Below are positions 27,862-39,440 of a stretch of DNA of 64,000 nt, in pieces (within the stretch, counting starts at the first letter, position 1; the number at the start of each line of letters is the position of its first letter). A program made the translations under genes and the position numbers. Source of the stretch: Spirodela intermedia (lineage: Eukaryota; Streptophyta; Magnoliopsida; Alismatales; Araceae); NCBI GenBank assembly GCA_902729315.2, contig LR746272.1, forward strand, positions 13,158,327-13,222,326, read 5' to 3'. The notes beneath the pieces were generated by a model. The model saw only the letters and a list, made by a program, of their open reading frames with translations, did not search any database and was not told the origin of the DNA.

Positions 27862-30670
27862 TCAGCGAGCAAGTAGGGATTCCGACGTGGAGCTGACGGG
27901 CGGCGTCATGGGACCGGTGTCCATAGGGGTGATTTCGTCGAACCCAGGGGACGTGGAGGGGACGATTGTGTCCGGTCGGGTGTCCGGCATCGCCATCAGC
28001 GGCTCGTTCAGGTTCCCGAGGATCTGCACCACCTGCCTGCACCTGGGCCGGCTCGACGGGATCGGGTGGGCGCACATGAGCCCCACAAGGAGAGCCCTCC
28101 TCACCTCTTCCTCGTTGAACAGCCCATTCAGCCTCGCGTCCACCGCCTTGAGCAGCTCGCCGGAGACGTAGAGGTCCCAGACGTGATCCAAAAGGTTATT
28201 ATCGTCCAACCCCAGCAGGGACCTCCGCCCGCAGATCACCTCCAGCACCACGACGCCGTAGCTGAAGACATCGGACTCAGGGGTGGCCTTGCCGGTGTAG
28301 CCGTACTCGGGGGCGAGGTACCCGATGGTGCCGGCGAGGGCGGTAGTGGAGGTGCTCCGGTCTGTTCCCTGGGCAAGGCGGGCCAGGCCGAAGTCGCCGA
28401 GGTGGGCCTCGAAATCGACATCGAGCAGGACGTTGTTGGGCTTGACGTCGCGGTGGACGACGGTGCCGCCGCACTCCTCGTGGAGGTAAAGGAGGGCGGA
28501 GGCAAGGCCGAGGAGTATGCGGTTGCGAGTGGACCAGTCGAGGGTTCCGGCGGTAATGTGGTGGTCGAGGCTTCCGTTGGGCATGAACTCGTAGACGAGG
28601 AGGAGGCTCTTGCCGCTGTGGCACCACCCCTGAAGCTGCACGATGTTCTTGTGACGGAGACGGCCGATGGTGCATATCTCCGCAAAGTACTCCCTCTCGC
28701 CTGATCGATACCAAGAGCGGGAAGATCAACGACAACAGACAGACAGCATTGCAATAAAACAGTGGAAGGAGAACGTAATTCACCGCATTCAAACAAGATT
28801 ATGAGAGGCAGGGATGGGGAAGAAGAGAGAGAGCGAGAGCTGTGGACGAACCTTGCTTCGAGGTGGCGGAGATTCTCTTGACGGCGACTACAGACGGAGG
28901 ATTAGACAGATGGCCTCTGTAGACGCTGCCGAAGCCTCCCTTGCCGATTAAATTTGCGCTGCTGAAGTGCCTCGTGGCCTTTGAGAGTGCGTCGTACGTG
29001 TACATCTTGGGCGCACTCGCTGCGGTCCTCGACAGAGCCTCCAGCCACCGCCACCTCCTCCACTTCTTCAACCTCCTCGCCCCCAGCAGGATCAGCAGCC
29101 CCAGCAAGGGAACACCCAGAACGGTCGATAGGACGATGGAGAGAATGGCGCCCAAGTTCCTTTTCCGGTCGCCCGGCTCCTGGAGGGACCACTCCGGCAG
29201 CGGGGTGAAGGAGAAGTACCAGCTAAGAACCCGGATGCTCTCGCTGTAGTTGGACGAGGGACCCGAGCCCGCAGTGAAACCCACGTAGATGGGATTTATC
29301 TGAGCGATGACGATAGAGAAGTTGAGAACGCTCTTGAGGGGTCTCTCGTCGGCGTATCCCGCCGAGACCTCGAGGCTCTTCGTCCACCCATCGTATTTCA
29401 CCCTGTAAGTCACTGGTTTCTCCTTCATCAACTGGACGTTGACGTCGCTAAGAGGGGCAGTGAAGTTAGAGATGATGCTAGCGATGTCAACAGCGACGTG
29501 GTAGTCCGCGGTATCGTACTCGTTCCGGAAGGTGTCGATCTCCACGGCCAGCTGCCCCGTGGTGTTCCCTGCCACGTGGCCGTAACTTGATCAAACCGAG
29601 ACCGAAATATTCAACTGCTCAAAATTATCAGTCGGAGAATTTCTCGTGTCCCTCAAAATCGAAACAATTACATAAATAAACTAGAAAGCTTAATGAAAAG
29701 TATCGCCTCCCTTACGGCATCGACTTTGTACCCGCAACTTTGATAAGATCGACCAGGCGAGGAGAGGAGCTTCGATTCCCAGGGACGGAGTCCAACAAGA
29801 ACGATAAATGAGATAAACAAGTTGCTGCTCCTAACTCCCACCTTCCACTTAATACTGACAGCCGTGAATTAAAGGAGCTTGGAGCTGGAATGGATACTAG
29901 GAATGAATTGGCCTTCGACCTCCCTTCATTAGCCACGAAGTCGATAGCAATACATGGAACCTCAAATTCAACTTCTTTTAGGTCACCTAAAAACTTCAAA
30001 TTGAAAATAAATTACATTCCTTTTGCGAATCTCCTGGCCGAATGGCAGTAAATTTCCATTTTTTGATCCATTGTGTTTGAAATTATAAAGAACAAGTACG
30101 TTAATTTGGGTTTTTGGATCGAGTCATGGAACGACGCGGAAGTGTGGGGGCTGAAAGAAGCAGGCCTTGGACAAGGATCCCTAATATTTGATTGGCATAA
30201 AATACAGGGGATGGATTCCGTGGCTCACCATTCGTACTGTGGTCGAACAGTCCTAAGAAACCGCCGAAGCTTTGCGGAGGGCTCTGCCGCATGTCGGTGG
30301 TCATCACGAACGCCATGCCGTCCCCGAAGTTGGTCGCGTTGGCGCGCTTGCGGATGAGGACGGTGAAGTTGGTGTCGAAACTCGCTGGCCATGTTATCGC
30401 CGGCCGGTTGTACAGTACCCGCCCGATGCTATTGAGCAGCAGGTTGGGGTCCGTGCCGTTGCCCTCTTCACGGAGGAGGGCGATGTAGCCGTCGCGCACG
30501 CTGCTGTTGTGCATGCACCTCAGCCGACCACCGGTGTCGCAGCTTCCCGCCGGGAAGGAAGGGAAGGAAAAGGACGTGTTGCTATCCGCAGAGCCCGACT
30601 GAGCCTGAGCTTGGTTTACCAAGAGAAGGGCAGTGATGAAGGCCATGGCCGGCAGCCATCGGGACAGCAT
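27862..30670 (-). CDS. L-type lectin-domain receptor kinase (LecRK)
   Basis: Three exons on the minus strand, 30670-30229, 29568-28852 and 28700-27862, in phase, 665 residues. A signal peptide covers about residues 1-23. The legume-lectin ectodomain (about 30-275) contains NFGDGMAFVM with the sugar-site Asp and VEIDTFRNEYD for metal binding, and several N-glycosylation sites. Residues about 288-310 are the membrane span, followed by basic residues. The kinase shows GKGGFGSVYRG, VAVKR (Lys about 378), VVHRDVKPNNVLL, GDFGLARL and AGTIGYLAPEYGY, so it is an RD-type, apparently active Ser/Thr kinase. Family members sense extracellular ligands and act in defence or development; no ligand can be read here. 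Many LecRK genes lack introns, whereas this one has an intron inside the lectin domain (659 bp) and one inside the kinase (151 bp). Subclade not assigned. Confidence 0.94.
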
Positions 30671-32939
30671 GGTGCGAATTCGTTCCTCGTTCTTCTCTGC
30701 CCTTCGGCGGCGGTCGTCCAGTCTGATAATTTTTCAAGCCGGGAGATTACAAATAGAAGCTACTGATTGATCTGCAGGCTCCGGAAGGCGTTGATATGTG
30801 ATCGTACGCCGGTTTGGGTGCCCTCAGAAGAATCTCGGATCGGACGGCTCGAAGATTTCGAAACTTGATTATTTTCGTTGAATTATAGAGGCACTAGACG
30901 TTTTCAGATTAAATGCCGACCGGGTCACCGGCCGCAGATTGGACAAAGTTCTGTGTGGGCCTGCGTTAGGGACAGACGACAGCGAAGAACCACAGGCGAG
31001 CATAGAAGAGCGTTGAAACATTGAGCATCGTCTGCGGCGGCGACGTGGAAGTTTCTCAGGGAAGAAAAAAGACGCCAGCGGCGGAAGGAAAATCCGAGCA
31101 GGGATCTACCTTACCGTTTTCAAATTCATATTTCAGTCCAAAGCCGTCGGCCTGTCCGATATTGACTGTTGAGATCGATCGAGTTCCGCAGGCAACCTGT
31201 AATTTAGTCAATGCACGGCGTTGATCCAAGAGAAACTCCTGGAGGGCCTGTAATTCAGTCAAAGACGGTGTCCGGGTAAATTCACGCGACTGAATGTGAA
31301 CGGCGAATCTTGTCGCCAACGGCGGTGCTTGTTGGTGATTTCCATGGTACACATCCTGGGCATCTTCAAGAATATCATCAAAGTAGAGGTAGAGGAACAA
31401 AAAGAAGTGGTGTCGCCAATAGCATGCTTGGTATGGCCCAGTAATCCCTTCCTCCGTTTTCTTTTGTCAGCAGGCGAATAGATCCTCCGCGTCACACCTC
31501 TCCTGGATGGAGGCCAATTGACCCTGCCCGTCCCCCAAGTCTCTTCTAGAATGATTGACGAATGACTGGTGGAGCAACCCAAAGGCGTGATCTCCATGGT
31601 TATCCCATGGCCACCGACAACCGCCCGAAAATCACCCTCCTGTATCCTGGCGACTACGACTTCACACTGCCTGCTAGAAGAAAATACGGTGACTAACGGA
31701 CAAAAACAGGCACACGATATAGCGATATAACGTCGTTCAGTACTGAGAACCCCTTGGACGATGGCGATTCTTTGCTCATGTATAACATGAGTTCTCATTA
31801 ATTGAGACATGATTGATATAAGAACAAAAATAATTATAACTCTAAGAGTTCACTTTTCTCTCGTCTCTTTCGCTCCGGAAGAAAGCAGATTTAATTGATA
31901 GAGCTGCTGTTAGCTTTCCACCTCTATTGTCAACCAGATCTAATACAATCTCTATTCCTCCTATTTGCATGATGTGTACTATGATGAACACCGGAAAATC
32001 TCTTTATCAAAGTGCCCGCCCCCACAACCCCGGTGTTCTCAATCGATGAAGCCTCTCTACACCAAATTCGCTTATCGTGGGATTCTTCTCCCAATGTTGT
32101 CGTATGCCAAGCATCTCTTGCTCATAGGGACTTTTAGAAGCCTCTTCGCTCCTAAAAGTCAACAAGCAACAAATGAAAAAAAATGCTCTTTACAGGATTT
32201 AAGTCGAGAAAAGTCACTTCAATCTCACCATCCAGGGAAGTGAACCAGAGAGAGGCGGTCCCTTGTCTTACGAGATCCGGTGTTGTGTTCAGCTCTTACC
32301 AGTTCCCTCAGTGGTTCCTTGAAGGAGAGGGATGCATTTAGCTTGTTAATCGTCCCTTGAATCAATGAATTTAGTCACAGGAAGAAATTGATCTGTAATG
32401 GATTCCAACGAGAGGGCAAATTACGAGGATTTCCTTTATTGTAACCGATCACAAAAACCTGCTCGCGGCAGTTTGAGAGTCTGGTTGTCTTTTCGTTCGT
32501 TAGACAGCGCTTGTGGGCCTGACTAGAAAACTATATCCAAGTGTCGGAATTTCGCAGTGAGATAAAACGGCTACGGTCAGACGTATGATGCGTTCCCTGA
32601 AGAGAACTGGATAACAGGCCGAAGCTCGTTTAGACTAAGGAACTTCATGAGCAAAGCAACGAACGTACCCTAGATTCCTTGAGGGGAAGAGAAAGAAGTG
32701 AAACTACTCTTTTCGAATGGAGTTGTTACGTTAATGAGTCTTCACCGATTTGTGGTTTAAGGGAAGAACCCCAAAAAGACTTGGCATCGAGCTACATCGA
32801 GAGTTTGAAACATCGAAAGCCCAAAAATACATAATTACTCATAAGGGGCCAAAAACTCAAAATTTTCCTGCTTGAACCTGAAAAGGTTGACTCCTTCCTA
32901 GAGAGTAAGGTCACCACCGATTTTCATGACTTATTTATA

Positions 32940-32941
<2 letters not shown>
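30671..32941. other. LecRK promoter side, then unassigned sequence
   Basis: The part next to 30671 is the LecRK promoter and leader. Minus-strand open frames at 31056-31400 and 31259-31810 resemble no family I know and overlap in different frames. Two copies of CCTGTAATTYAGTCAA lie about 51 bp apart (31196 and 31247). The stretch 32240-32760 has balanced base composition unlike the AT-rich repeats to its right. Confidence 0.45.

Positions 32942-32971
<30 letters not shown>
32942..32971. repeat. (TA)n microsatellite
   Basis: Fifteen TA units marking the change from mixed to AT-rich sequence. Confidence 0.97.
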
Positions 32972-32977
<6 letters not shown>

Positions 32978-33008
32978 CCTTTTTGACAAGAATTCGAGCA
33001 CTAAGCTA

Positions 33009-33560
33009 GAGTCAAAGACTGAATGAGATATTTTCAAATATAAGGAACGATTAAAGGGGGCTCCTTACTCCTCTAGCGAGAGCGGACAGTGGGCTAGAAG
33101 CCAAGACGTTAGGAGGCATGAAAAGGTAAGAGAGAAGGCTGAAGAGCAAGGAAACAAGGAGGATCTCAGAATCAAGGGGGATGCAATGAATAGAGCTCTT
33201 TGCAATGAATAGACCTTGTTTTTCAATTCATTTAATCTAAGTATTTCATTCTCCTCATTTTCTTGGGTGACAAATAAGGAAAGTAGAGAACATTTATTTT
33301 TATTCATAGTCTTCATCATTATGAATTTAATTAAACTTTTGATTTAAATTATTTGCAATCTTTTTTCTCATTCTAGATGACATACAAGGAAATGAATAGA
33401 ATTTTATTTGAAGAAATAAGTTTTAATTTCGATTATAGCTTTCAATTAAAAGCTTAGTTCTAAATGATTTTGTTATGTGACAAACAACAAAATCTAATTT
33501 TAGCTTTAGAATTTATTTTTTATCACGATTTGATAATTTTAGGTTACCCTTGATTGACAA
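33009..33560 (+). repeat. Dispersed direct repeat, copy 1
   Basis: Matches 41398-42050 in the same orientation along its whole length, with shared stretches such as ATGAGAKATTTTCAAAT, AAGGAGGATCTCARAATCAA, TCTTCATCATTATGAATTTA, TGTGACRAACAACA and ACCCTTGATTGA. The copies differ by many substitutions and some indels. They could be LTRs of an old 9-kb element or two members of a repeat family; no TG/CA ends or target duplication were found. Confidence 0.8.
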
Positions 33561-34083
33561 ATATGGAAACCAATATTAAAAATAAACCATTTCGCTTTGT
33601 TGTTAAAACATGCTCATTATTTGGATTTGAACGAGACTTATCTTTTATAGTCTTTTAGAAAAAAAATTATTTTTATTTCTAATTGAGACAAAGTTGCTTA
33701 TAGTTATCGATCGAGAGCTAAAAAATTTAATCTCTTTGATAATTCAAATCACATTAGTATTTTTTTATTAATTTATGATAATTTGTCTAACTAATATTAT
33801 GGCACCTACTAATTAAATGTAGCATGTAATTCAAAGAGTACACAAAGAAAGCTAACCAATGAGAATTTTGATTCATTATGACATAAGAAATTGATCTTTT
33901 TGTATTTGATGGAATTCTAGACCTATTGAATTATAAGAATGATGTCATATGTTAATTTATAAAGAGAAAAATGACATATATGAGAACAAGTATCTATCGA
34001 GTTTAGATGTCTTATAATAATACATAAGGATATTTTGGTTCATTCCCTATAACCTTTCGAAATTATTAATAATATTATATTAG
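33561..34083. other. AT-rich repeat-derived sequence
   Basis: No gene seen; it directly precedes the Copia integrase remnant and is probably decayed pol of the same element. Confidence 0.5.
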
Positions 34084-34690
34084 ATTATTGATGATTGTTC
34101 TCAATATAGCTACTCATATCTCATTTATAAGAAGTCACAATTATTGGATGTTACAAAAATATAATGTCAAAGATAAGAATCAACTCAACAAAAGGGTTAA
34201 AGTTATTAAATCGAACCATGATGGTGAATACTACAGTAGATATAATTGAGGAGGTGAACAACATCCAAACCTTTCACCATATTCTTAAAAGAGTGCTAAT
34301 CATCTCTTACTACAACATGTTAGGATCACCTAATATGAATGGATTTATTAAACAATGTAACATGACGCTTAATAATATGATAAGGAACATAATTAACTAA
34401 TCTACCCTATTAGAAAACATCTAAGTAGAAGTATGTGATATTATAATTTATTTACTTATATTAAGTCATTTACACATCAACTAAAATAATTATTAAAACA
34501 CTTAATGAGTTGCCTAGTAACAACAAGACTTTATAGGCATAATGAAAAGAAACTTTACTCTAGAACAAATAGGTTTTTTTTTTGATACCTTGATACATAA
34601 AGGAGATGTAAGGCTTATGATTTTACTAAAATTATTTTTGAGATAAAAGTGTTTATTTTTGAGGATGTTGAGCTTGCAATATATATATAT
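34084..34690 (+). mobile_element. Copia (Ty1) integrase remnant
   Basis: Reads IIDDCSQYSYSYLIYKKSQ at 34084, matching the Copia integrase core segment around FIDDYSRY, then YNMLGSPNMNGFIKQCN at 34312, the degenerate form of the usual Y-M-x-G-[TS]-P-x-x-N-G-V motif, and later RLYRHNEKKLYSRT, matching the segment downstream of the integrase. Stops and shifts separate the blocks, so it is inactive. Confidence 0.85.
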
Positions 34691-35639
34691 ATATATTATA
34701 TTTTAAGAATATGTCAAGATTTTTCATTTACTATTGACAACAATTAAAATGAAACCATCCTAGCTAACATCAATCAATAGGTAACTTTAAATCAAAAATA
34801 ATATCCTTACATGTTTTATTTCAAACAAAAAAATTCAATACTCTCAAAATTCAGTCATTAAAAAGATCCACTAGAGTAAAGAAAAATTCAATCATGGATG
34901 ATAACATCATATTTCTTATAAAATATGAGGTTGACATCAAAATGATGGAAGATGATCATATCAACTTCTCTTGAGTCATGTAAAATTATAATTAGATAAG
35001 TAAATAGTCTTGAGTTAATGATTAACTCAAGAAAAGAAAAAATAATTTTGATGATTTTTAGACAATAAGTTGATTATCTTAAAATTGATGATACTTGATG
35101 TGAATTGAATTAAGATTGTTATAATGAATATATTGATGTTTAAATTATTTGGATAATGATTTGAGGTATAATATTATATAGCTAAAATGATATTATATTT
35201 TAATTTTGGGATGTTAGATGATTTAGATATAAAGATAAATATTTCTGCACAACAAATATGTTATTTTCCTTTGAGGAGGTTGTATGTCTGAATTTTGCTG
35301 TATCAAATGGCTTAGCTAATATATGCATACGAGTAACAAAAAGGTTTTTAAATAAGGAATCATGAGTAATAAATTTTGAAGATAATTATTAAAGGGTTGA
35401 TTTGATATTATTTTACCAGATTACTAAATCATATATTTACATAGGGGTAGAATGGTCTAGAAGCATGACCTTTAGTACTAAAGAAATTTGTATCTTAGAT
35501 ATAAGAGTGGAGCCACTCAATAGAAACCTGATTAAAAGAGGAATTAAAATCTGGTTCCTAACAATTCAAAATTAAAAGAGAAATTCAATAGAAAGCTGAT
35601 TTTTTCACTCTTTATGGTTACCTTTTTTTGGTATTTTTT
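34691..35639. other. AT-rich Copia-flanking sequence
   Basis: No reverse transcriptase or RNase H motif could be read although these should follow the integrase, so that part is deleted or too decayed. Short TA run at 34681-34696. Confidence 0.5.
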
Positions 35640-36547
35640 AGGATCTACATTTGGCCCATTAAAGCCCATTTTAGCTTGACTATTTGACCCAGTACAAGCC
35701 AAAAGGGAGTGATCCAGCCTAGCTATAAATAAGATACTTTGCCAAAATTAAGGTAACAAGAAAGAGCACAATTTTTAGGTGACGGCTGCTACATCAACAA
35801 TAGTTTTTTTCCCCTCCATCAATTCATTTCAAGTCTATAAGACTCAAAGGTGAGATTGATTGCTTCAAGGGAGCTATGGACATCTCTCCAATCCTCAAAA
35901 GTTTCCTTCTTCAGCCTATCATTAACAAACAATTTTAAAAAAAATTGGTTAACAAAAAAAGATTTGAAGACTGCAGTAAAATCATTTCATATTATTTATT
36001 ATTTATACCTCAATATGTGGTGTATGGACTGGTTGAGACACTTGTGGTGTGCCATCAATGTAGCCACATTAATTGTTGTATGTGGAGTAGATGAAACACA
36101 TGTGGTGTGTTGTTAATGCAGTCACATAATCCATTGAGGCACTTGTCGTGTGCTTGTAATGAGGAGACTTAAGGACCTAGGAACTCTAAGGTTAGAGTTC
36201 TAGGTTGGTTAGTCATAGGCTTATGGAGCCTAGGAATATAAACGATTTTTGGTTCCTTTAAAATCAAGGGTCTATTCTAAAGCTGGAATAATGGAATCAA
36301 GGTGGAGTCCTTGAAAGTGGATATTGGTCAAAAGAATTAACCAAACCACTCTAAAAATCTAGAGTTAATTATCCTTTGATGTTTTCTTTTATATTTATAT
36401 ATTAATAGAGAGATATACATGAGATATTAATAGATAAATAAAATAAAATAAAATAAATATATTATACTTAATAAGAAGAAAAATTAAAAGTCAATTCACC
36501 CAACCCCACCCCCCCTCCTAGATTATCTAGCCATCTAGGGACCAACA
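35640..36547 (+). mobile_element. Probable Copia LTR (left end uncertain)
   Basis: The right end is fixed by the terminal CA at 36546-36547 two bases before a tRNA-iMet primer-binding site. A TATA box lies at 35724-35731 within the sequence. The left boundary is a guess from composition; no TG start was identified. Confidence 0.55.
35724..35731 (+). promoter_or_regulatory. LTR TATA box
   Basis: TATAAATA preceded by CCTAGC. It lies about 820 bp before the primer-binding site, as expected for the promoter of a Copia LTR with a long R-U5. Confidence 0.55.
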
Positions 36548-36549
36548 TT

Positions 36550-36562
36550 TGGTATCAAAGCT
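36550..36562 (+). other. Retrotransposon primer-binding site (tRNA-iMet)
   Basis: TGGTATCAAAGCT corresponds, with one mismatch, to the complement of the 3' end of initiator tRNA-Met (TGGTATCAGAGC), the usual Copia primer. Confidence 0.8.
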
Positions 36563-36639
36563 GAACTCAAATCATAAGAAATAACAATCCTTGAGGAATA
36601 GGTACCAATGACACATATATCAAGAAGTACATGGGCTGA

Positions 36640-36960
36640 AGGTTAATGCATATATACACGTCCTATATTTGATGGAACGAATTATAGATATTAGAAAATT
36701 CATATGAAAACTTTTATTAAAGCTTTTGATCTTAATGCTTGGAGAGTAATTGAATGTGGCCTGGCCCATATGTGAATGAATTGAATATGAGTTTATTTTC
36801 ATTAAATGATAAGGTCATAAATTTGTTCCATTGTGCTGCTGATATAAATGAATTTAAGTGCATTTCAATTTTAGTACAGCAAAAGAAATATGGGATACAC
36901 TTGAGAGCATATATGATGAAAATCCACCTAAGAGTAAGGATACTTCATCTTGAAGCTCTC
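36640..36960 (+). mobile_element. Copia gag remnant
   Basis: One frame reads RPIFDGTNYRY-stop-KIHMKTFIKAFD then AWRVIECG, the start of plant Copia gag (UBN2-type), where the stop replaces the conserved Trp. A second block reads LFSLNDKVINLFHCAADINEF, the following conserved region. It sits just after the LTR and primer-binding site, so it is the 5' end of an element. Confidence 0.85.
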
Positions 36961-37869
36961 AATTCTGCACCACAACTCACCAAAGCAGCCATGCCAGTCC
37001 TACCTATTTAAAGTTTGAGAATAGGTCGAGGGCATCGTGCCCACGAGGCCTCTAATCATTGGCTTTACCTGATAGAACTCGACCACAAGCTCCAGCTATC
37101 CTGAGGGAAACTTCAAGGGAGCAAAGGAGGGCATTGAGATGCCCTCACCCCACACAACACAACATCCCCCACAGTGGTCCCCTCATCCTGCTTGCCACAC
37201 ACACAACAAGAAGAAGAAGAAAAAGGAGAGGAAGCCACATCATCCTCACGCTCGTCTCATTGAGTGGGGTGTCACTTCAATCAAGAGACATCACATGGCA
37301 TCTCTTGGGAAAGGGTGTCTCCATCATCATTTTTCTCCCTTTCTCCTCTATAAATTCTAAGACTCGTGTTGTATTTAAGGACAATAATTTGTTGAAATAA
37401 TCAAGAACTGTCAACAATATGTCGATGGCATATAACAATAGAATATCAAAATTACCAATCATTAATTGAAATCATCAAATGGCTACCTCCAACACAATTG
37501 ATGTGGGACTGAGAAGAGGATAGAGACTATCTAAAATGGGGTTCTCTTAATCTTTAAGAAATCTAACAAGCAGTTAGAAATTAGACTAAGATAGAATTCC
37601 AAACAAAAGATTTAAGAGAAGATTAATCCCACATTTCAGATGAGAGCATCATTTAATTCCCCTTTAGGAGGCTTAATTCAAGAAATTAGAGATGATTAGA
37701 ATTGTGTTTAGGATCACCAAGATGTAGGGAGTGACTATCCTATGGATCACAAAGTCCTAAGTGCAACGACTTTTCAATGGACCAAATTTCACGATAAGAG
37801 AGGGTTTAACATACCTTAGTCAATGGAAAACCTTGAAGATACTTGGAACGGGAAGAAGCACGAGTTTTA
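36961..37869. other. Unassigned repeat-derived sequence
   Basis: No coding similarity recognised. The gag frame stops abruptly at about 36960, which suggests a deletion or another insertion at that point. Confidence 0.45.
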
Positions 37870-38780
37870 AGGTGGCAGCTATCGGAGAGAAAAAAGGGAA
37901 TGAATAAATAAAGGAGGAATTTGGAGAGCAGGGGTATGAACGGATAAATAATAAATAAAGGGGTTGAAAAAGAAACGGGTGAGATGATATGGCGACAACG
38001 GAGGAGAGAGGAAAAAATAATGGCGGTTCTGGTGCTGACGGCGGGAGAGAGAGAAAAAGGCGAAATGACGGCGTCAGCGGGAGAGAGAGAGAAAAGAAAG
38101 GGGCGAGGGGTGGACGGCGAGAAAGCGGAAGGCGGCGACGAGGTGGAATGGTGGCGGTGAGGCGGACGGCGAGGAGGCGGAATGGCTGCGACGAGGTGGA
38201 ATGGTGGCGGTGAGGCGGACGGCGAGGAGGCGGAATGGCTGCGACGAGGCGGAAAGGTGGTGGCGAGGCGGACGGTGAGGAGGCGGAAAGGCGGTGACGG
38301 AGCGGCGGCGAGGAGGTGGGAACGGGGACGACGGGCGGACGGCGAGGAGGCGGATGGTGGCGACAGTGGGAGAGAGAAAGGAAGAGGGTTTCGCGACGGG
38401 AGGACAGCTGGAAGGGGGAAGGGTGGCGACGGCAGGCGTTGGCAGGGAGGTGGAAACGGGGACGATGGGGCGGACGGAGAGGAGGCGGAACGGTGCAGCG
38501 AGTCGAGCGGCGAGGAGGCAGAGAAAGAGAGGGAAAAGGAAATAGGGAAGAGGTAGAGGGAACGAAGGGGAAGGGGATTCCGGCGGAGGAGAAGAAGGGG
38601 AAAGAAGACGGGAGAGAACGGGAGTGAGAGGGAGAGAATGAACAAGAAAGGGAGAGGAGACGAGAGAGAGGAGAACGAACGAGAGAGTGAGAGGGAATGG
38701 GAGGGAACGACGGGAGAGAATGGGAGGGATCGACGAGAGAGAGAGATGAAAGGAGAGTAAGACGCGACGTTTTTTCCGAA
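37870..38780. repeat. GC- and purine-rich low-complexity block
   Basis: The plus strand is almost pure G and A mixed with GGCGG words; the minus strand is Ser/Pro/Leu-coding in two frames at once. Contains the 53-bp tandem repeat listed next. It stands out as a GC island inside AT-rich repeats. Confidence 0.8.
38148..38253 (+). repeat. 53-bp tandem repeat, two near-identical copies plus a partial third
   Basis: Units 38148-38200 and 38201-38253 differ by one base near the end (GAGGTGGA/GAGGCGGA); a diverged partial copy follows from 38254. The unit length is not a multiple of three. Confidence 0.92.
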
Positions 38781-39129
38781 TTCCAAAGGCCTGTCCTTGA
38801 GATGGCATTCTATCTTCAATTTACAAAAAACGAGATGAATGGGAGAGAGGCTAGTTGGGTGGGTAGAGACGCCTCTTCCTCTTGAGATAGTGTCTCTTGG
38901 AGGGGCACCTTATCCTTCTCTTATAGACCCATTGGATGGTGAGCCTTCCTCCATGGGCTCTTCATTAATGGGCTCTTCTTCTTCTTCTTTCTTGGGCCCA
39001 TTGGATAGGGTGAATACTTTTGTTGGTCTTAAGAGATTCAACAGAGGTTGATAATTTTCTTGAGTTGGCTCCACTGAGTTGACTTGAGATGAGGAGTTGA
39101 TTGGCTCAATCACTCTATCAACAAGACAA
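38781..39129. other. Unassigned sequence with CTT repeats
   Basis: A serine-coding CTT run lies at about 38970-38985, flanked by two copies of ATGGGCTCTTC. No gene seen. Confidence 0.5.
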
Positions 39130-39440
39130 CATGAAATTAAACATTGATGGAGCCTCCAAAGGAAACCTAGGAAATATAATTCATGCTTTATCAAATCATT
39201 ATGGTACCTTCACAAACATGGAAGCAAAATATAAGGCATTGGTTGACAGCTTAAAACTATGTGCTATGTGGTGAGTTAAATCTCCAAGAAATCGTAACTA
39301 AAACTGATTCAATGACTCTAATGCACATGATCAGGGAAGATAGATGCACCTAATGGAAATTAAAGAGAATATGGAATGAAATTAAAACACAGAAAACTAA
39401 AATTAAACAAATAATGCATGTCTAGATGTGTGCTGCAGGG
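39130..39440 (+). mobile_element. Retroelement RNase H (RVT_3-type) remnant
   Basis: Reads KLNIDGASKGNLGN then MEAKYKALVDSLKLC, and in another frame KTDSMTLMHMIRE, corresponding to the D-G-[AS]-x-x-G-N-x-G, E-A-x-x-x-A-L and T-D-S blocks of the RNase H that ends many plant LINEs. Frame changes and stops show decay. Confidence 0.75.

Noticed and set aside
27389-28171. 260-codon plus-strand open frame
   Set aside because: Its second half is antisense to the LecRK kinase domain and the first half has no similarity I can name.
31259-31810. 183-codon minus-strand frame as a second receptor gene
   Set aside because: I looked for lectin or kinase motifs next to the LecRK but found none; the frame has no recognisable domain.
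37806-38819. 337-codon minus-strand open frame rich in Ser, Pro and Leu
   Set aside because: The minus strand is pyrimidine-rich and so lacks stop codons, which need purines; a second frame is also open over most of it, and a 53-bp tandem repeat shifts frame.
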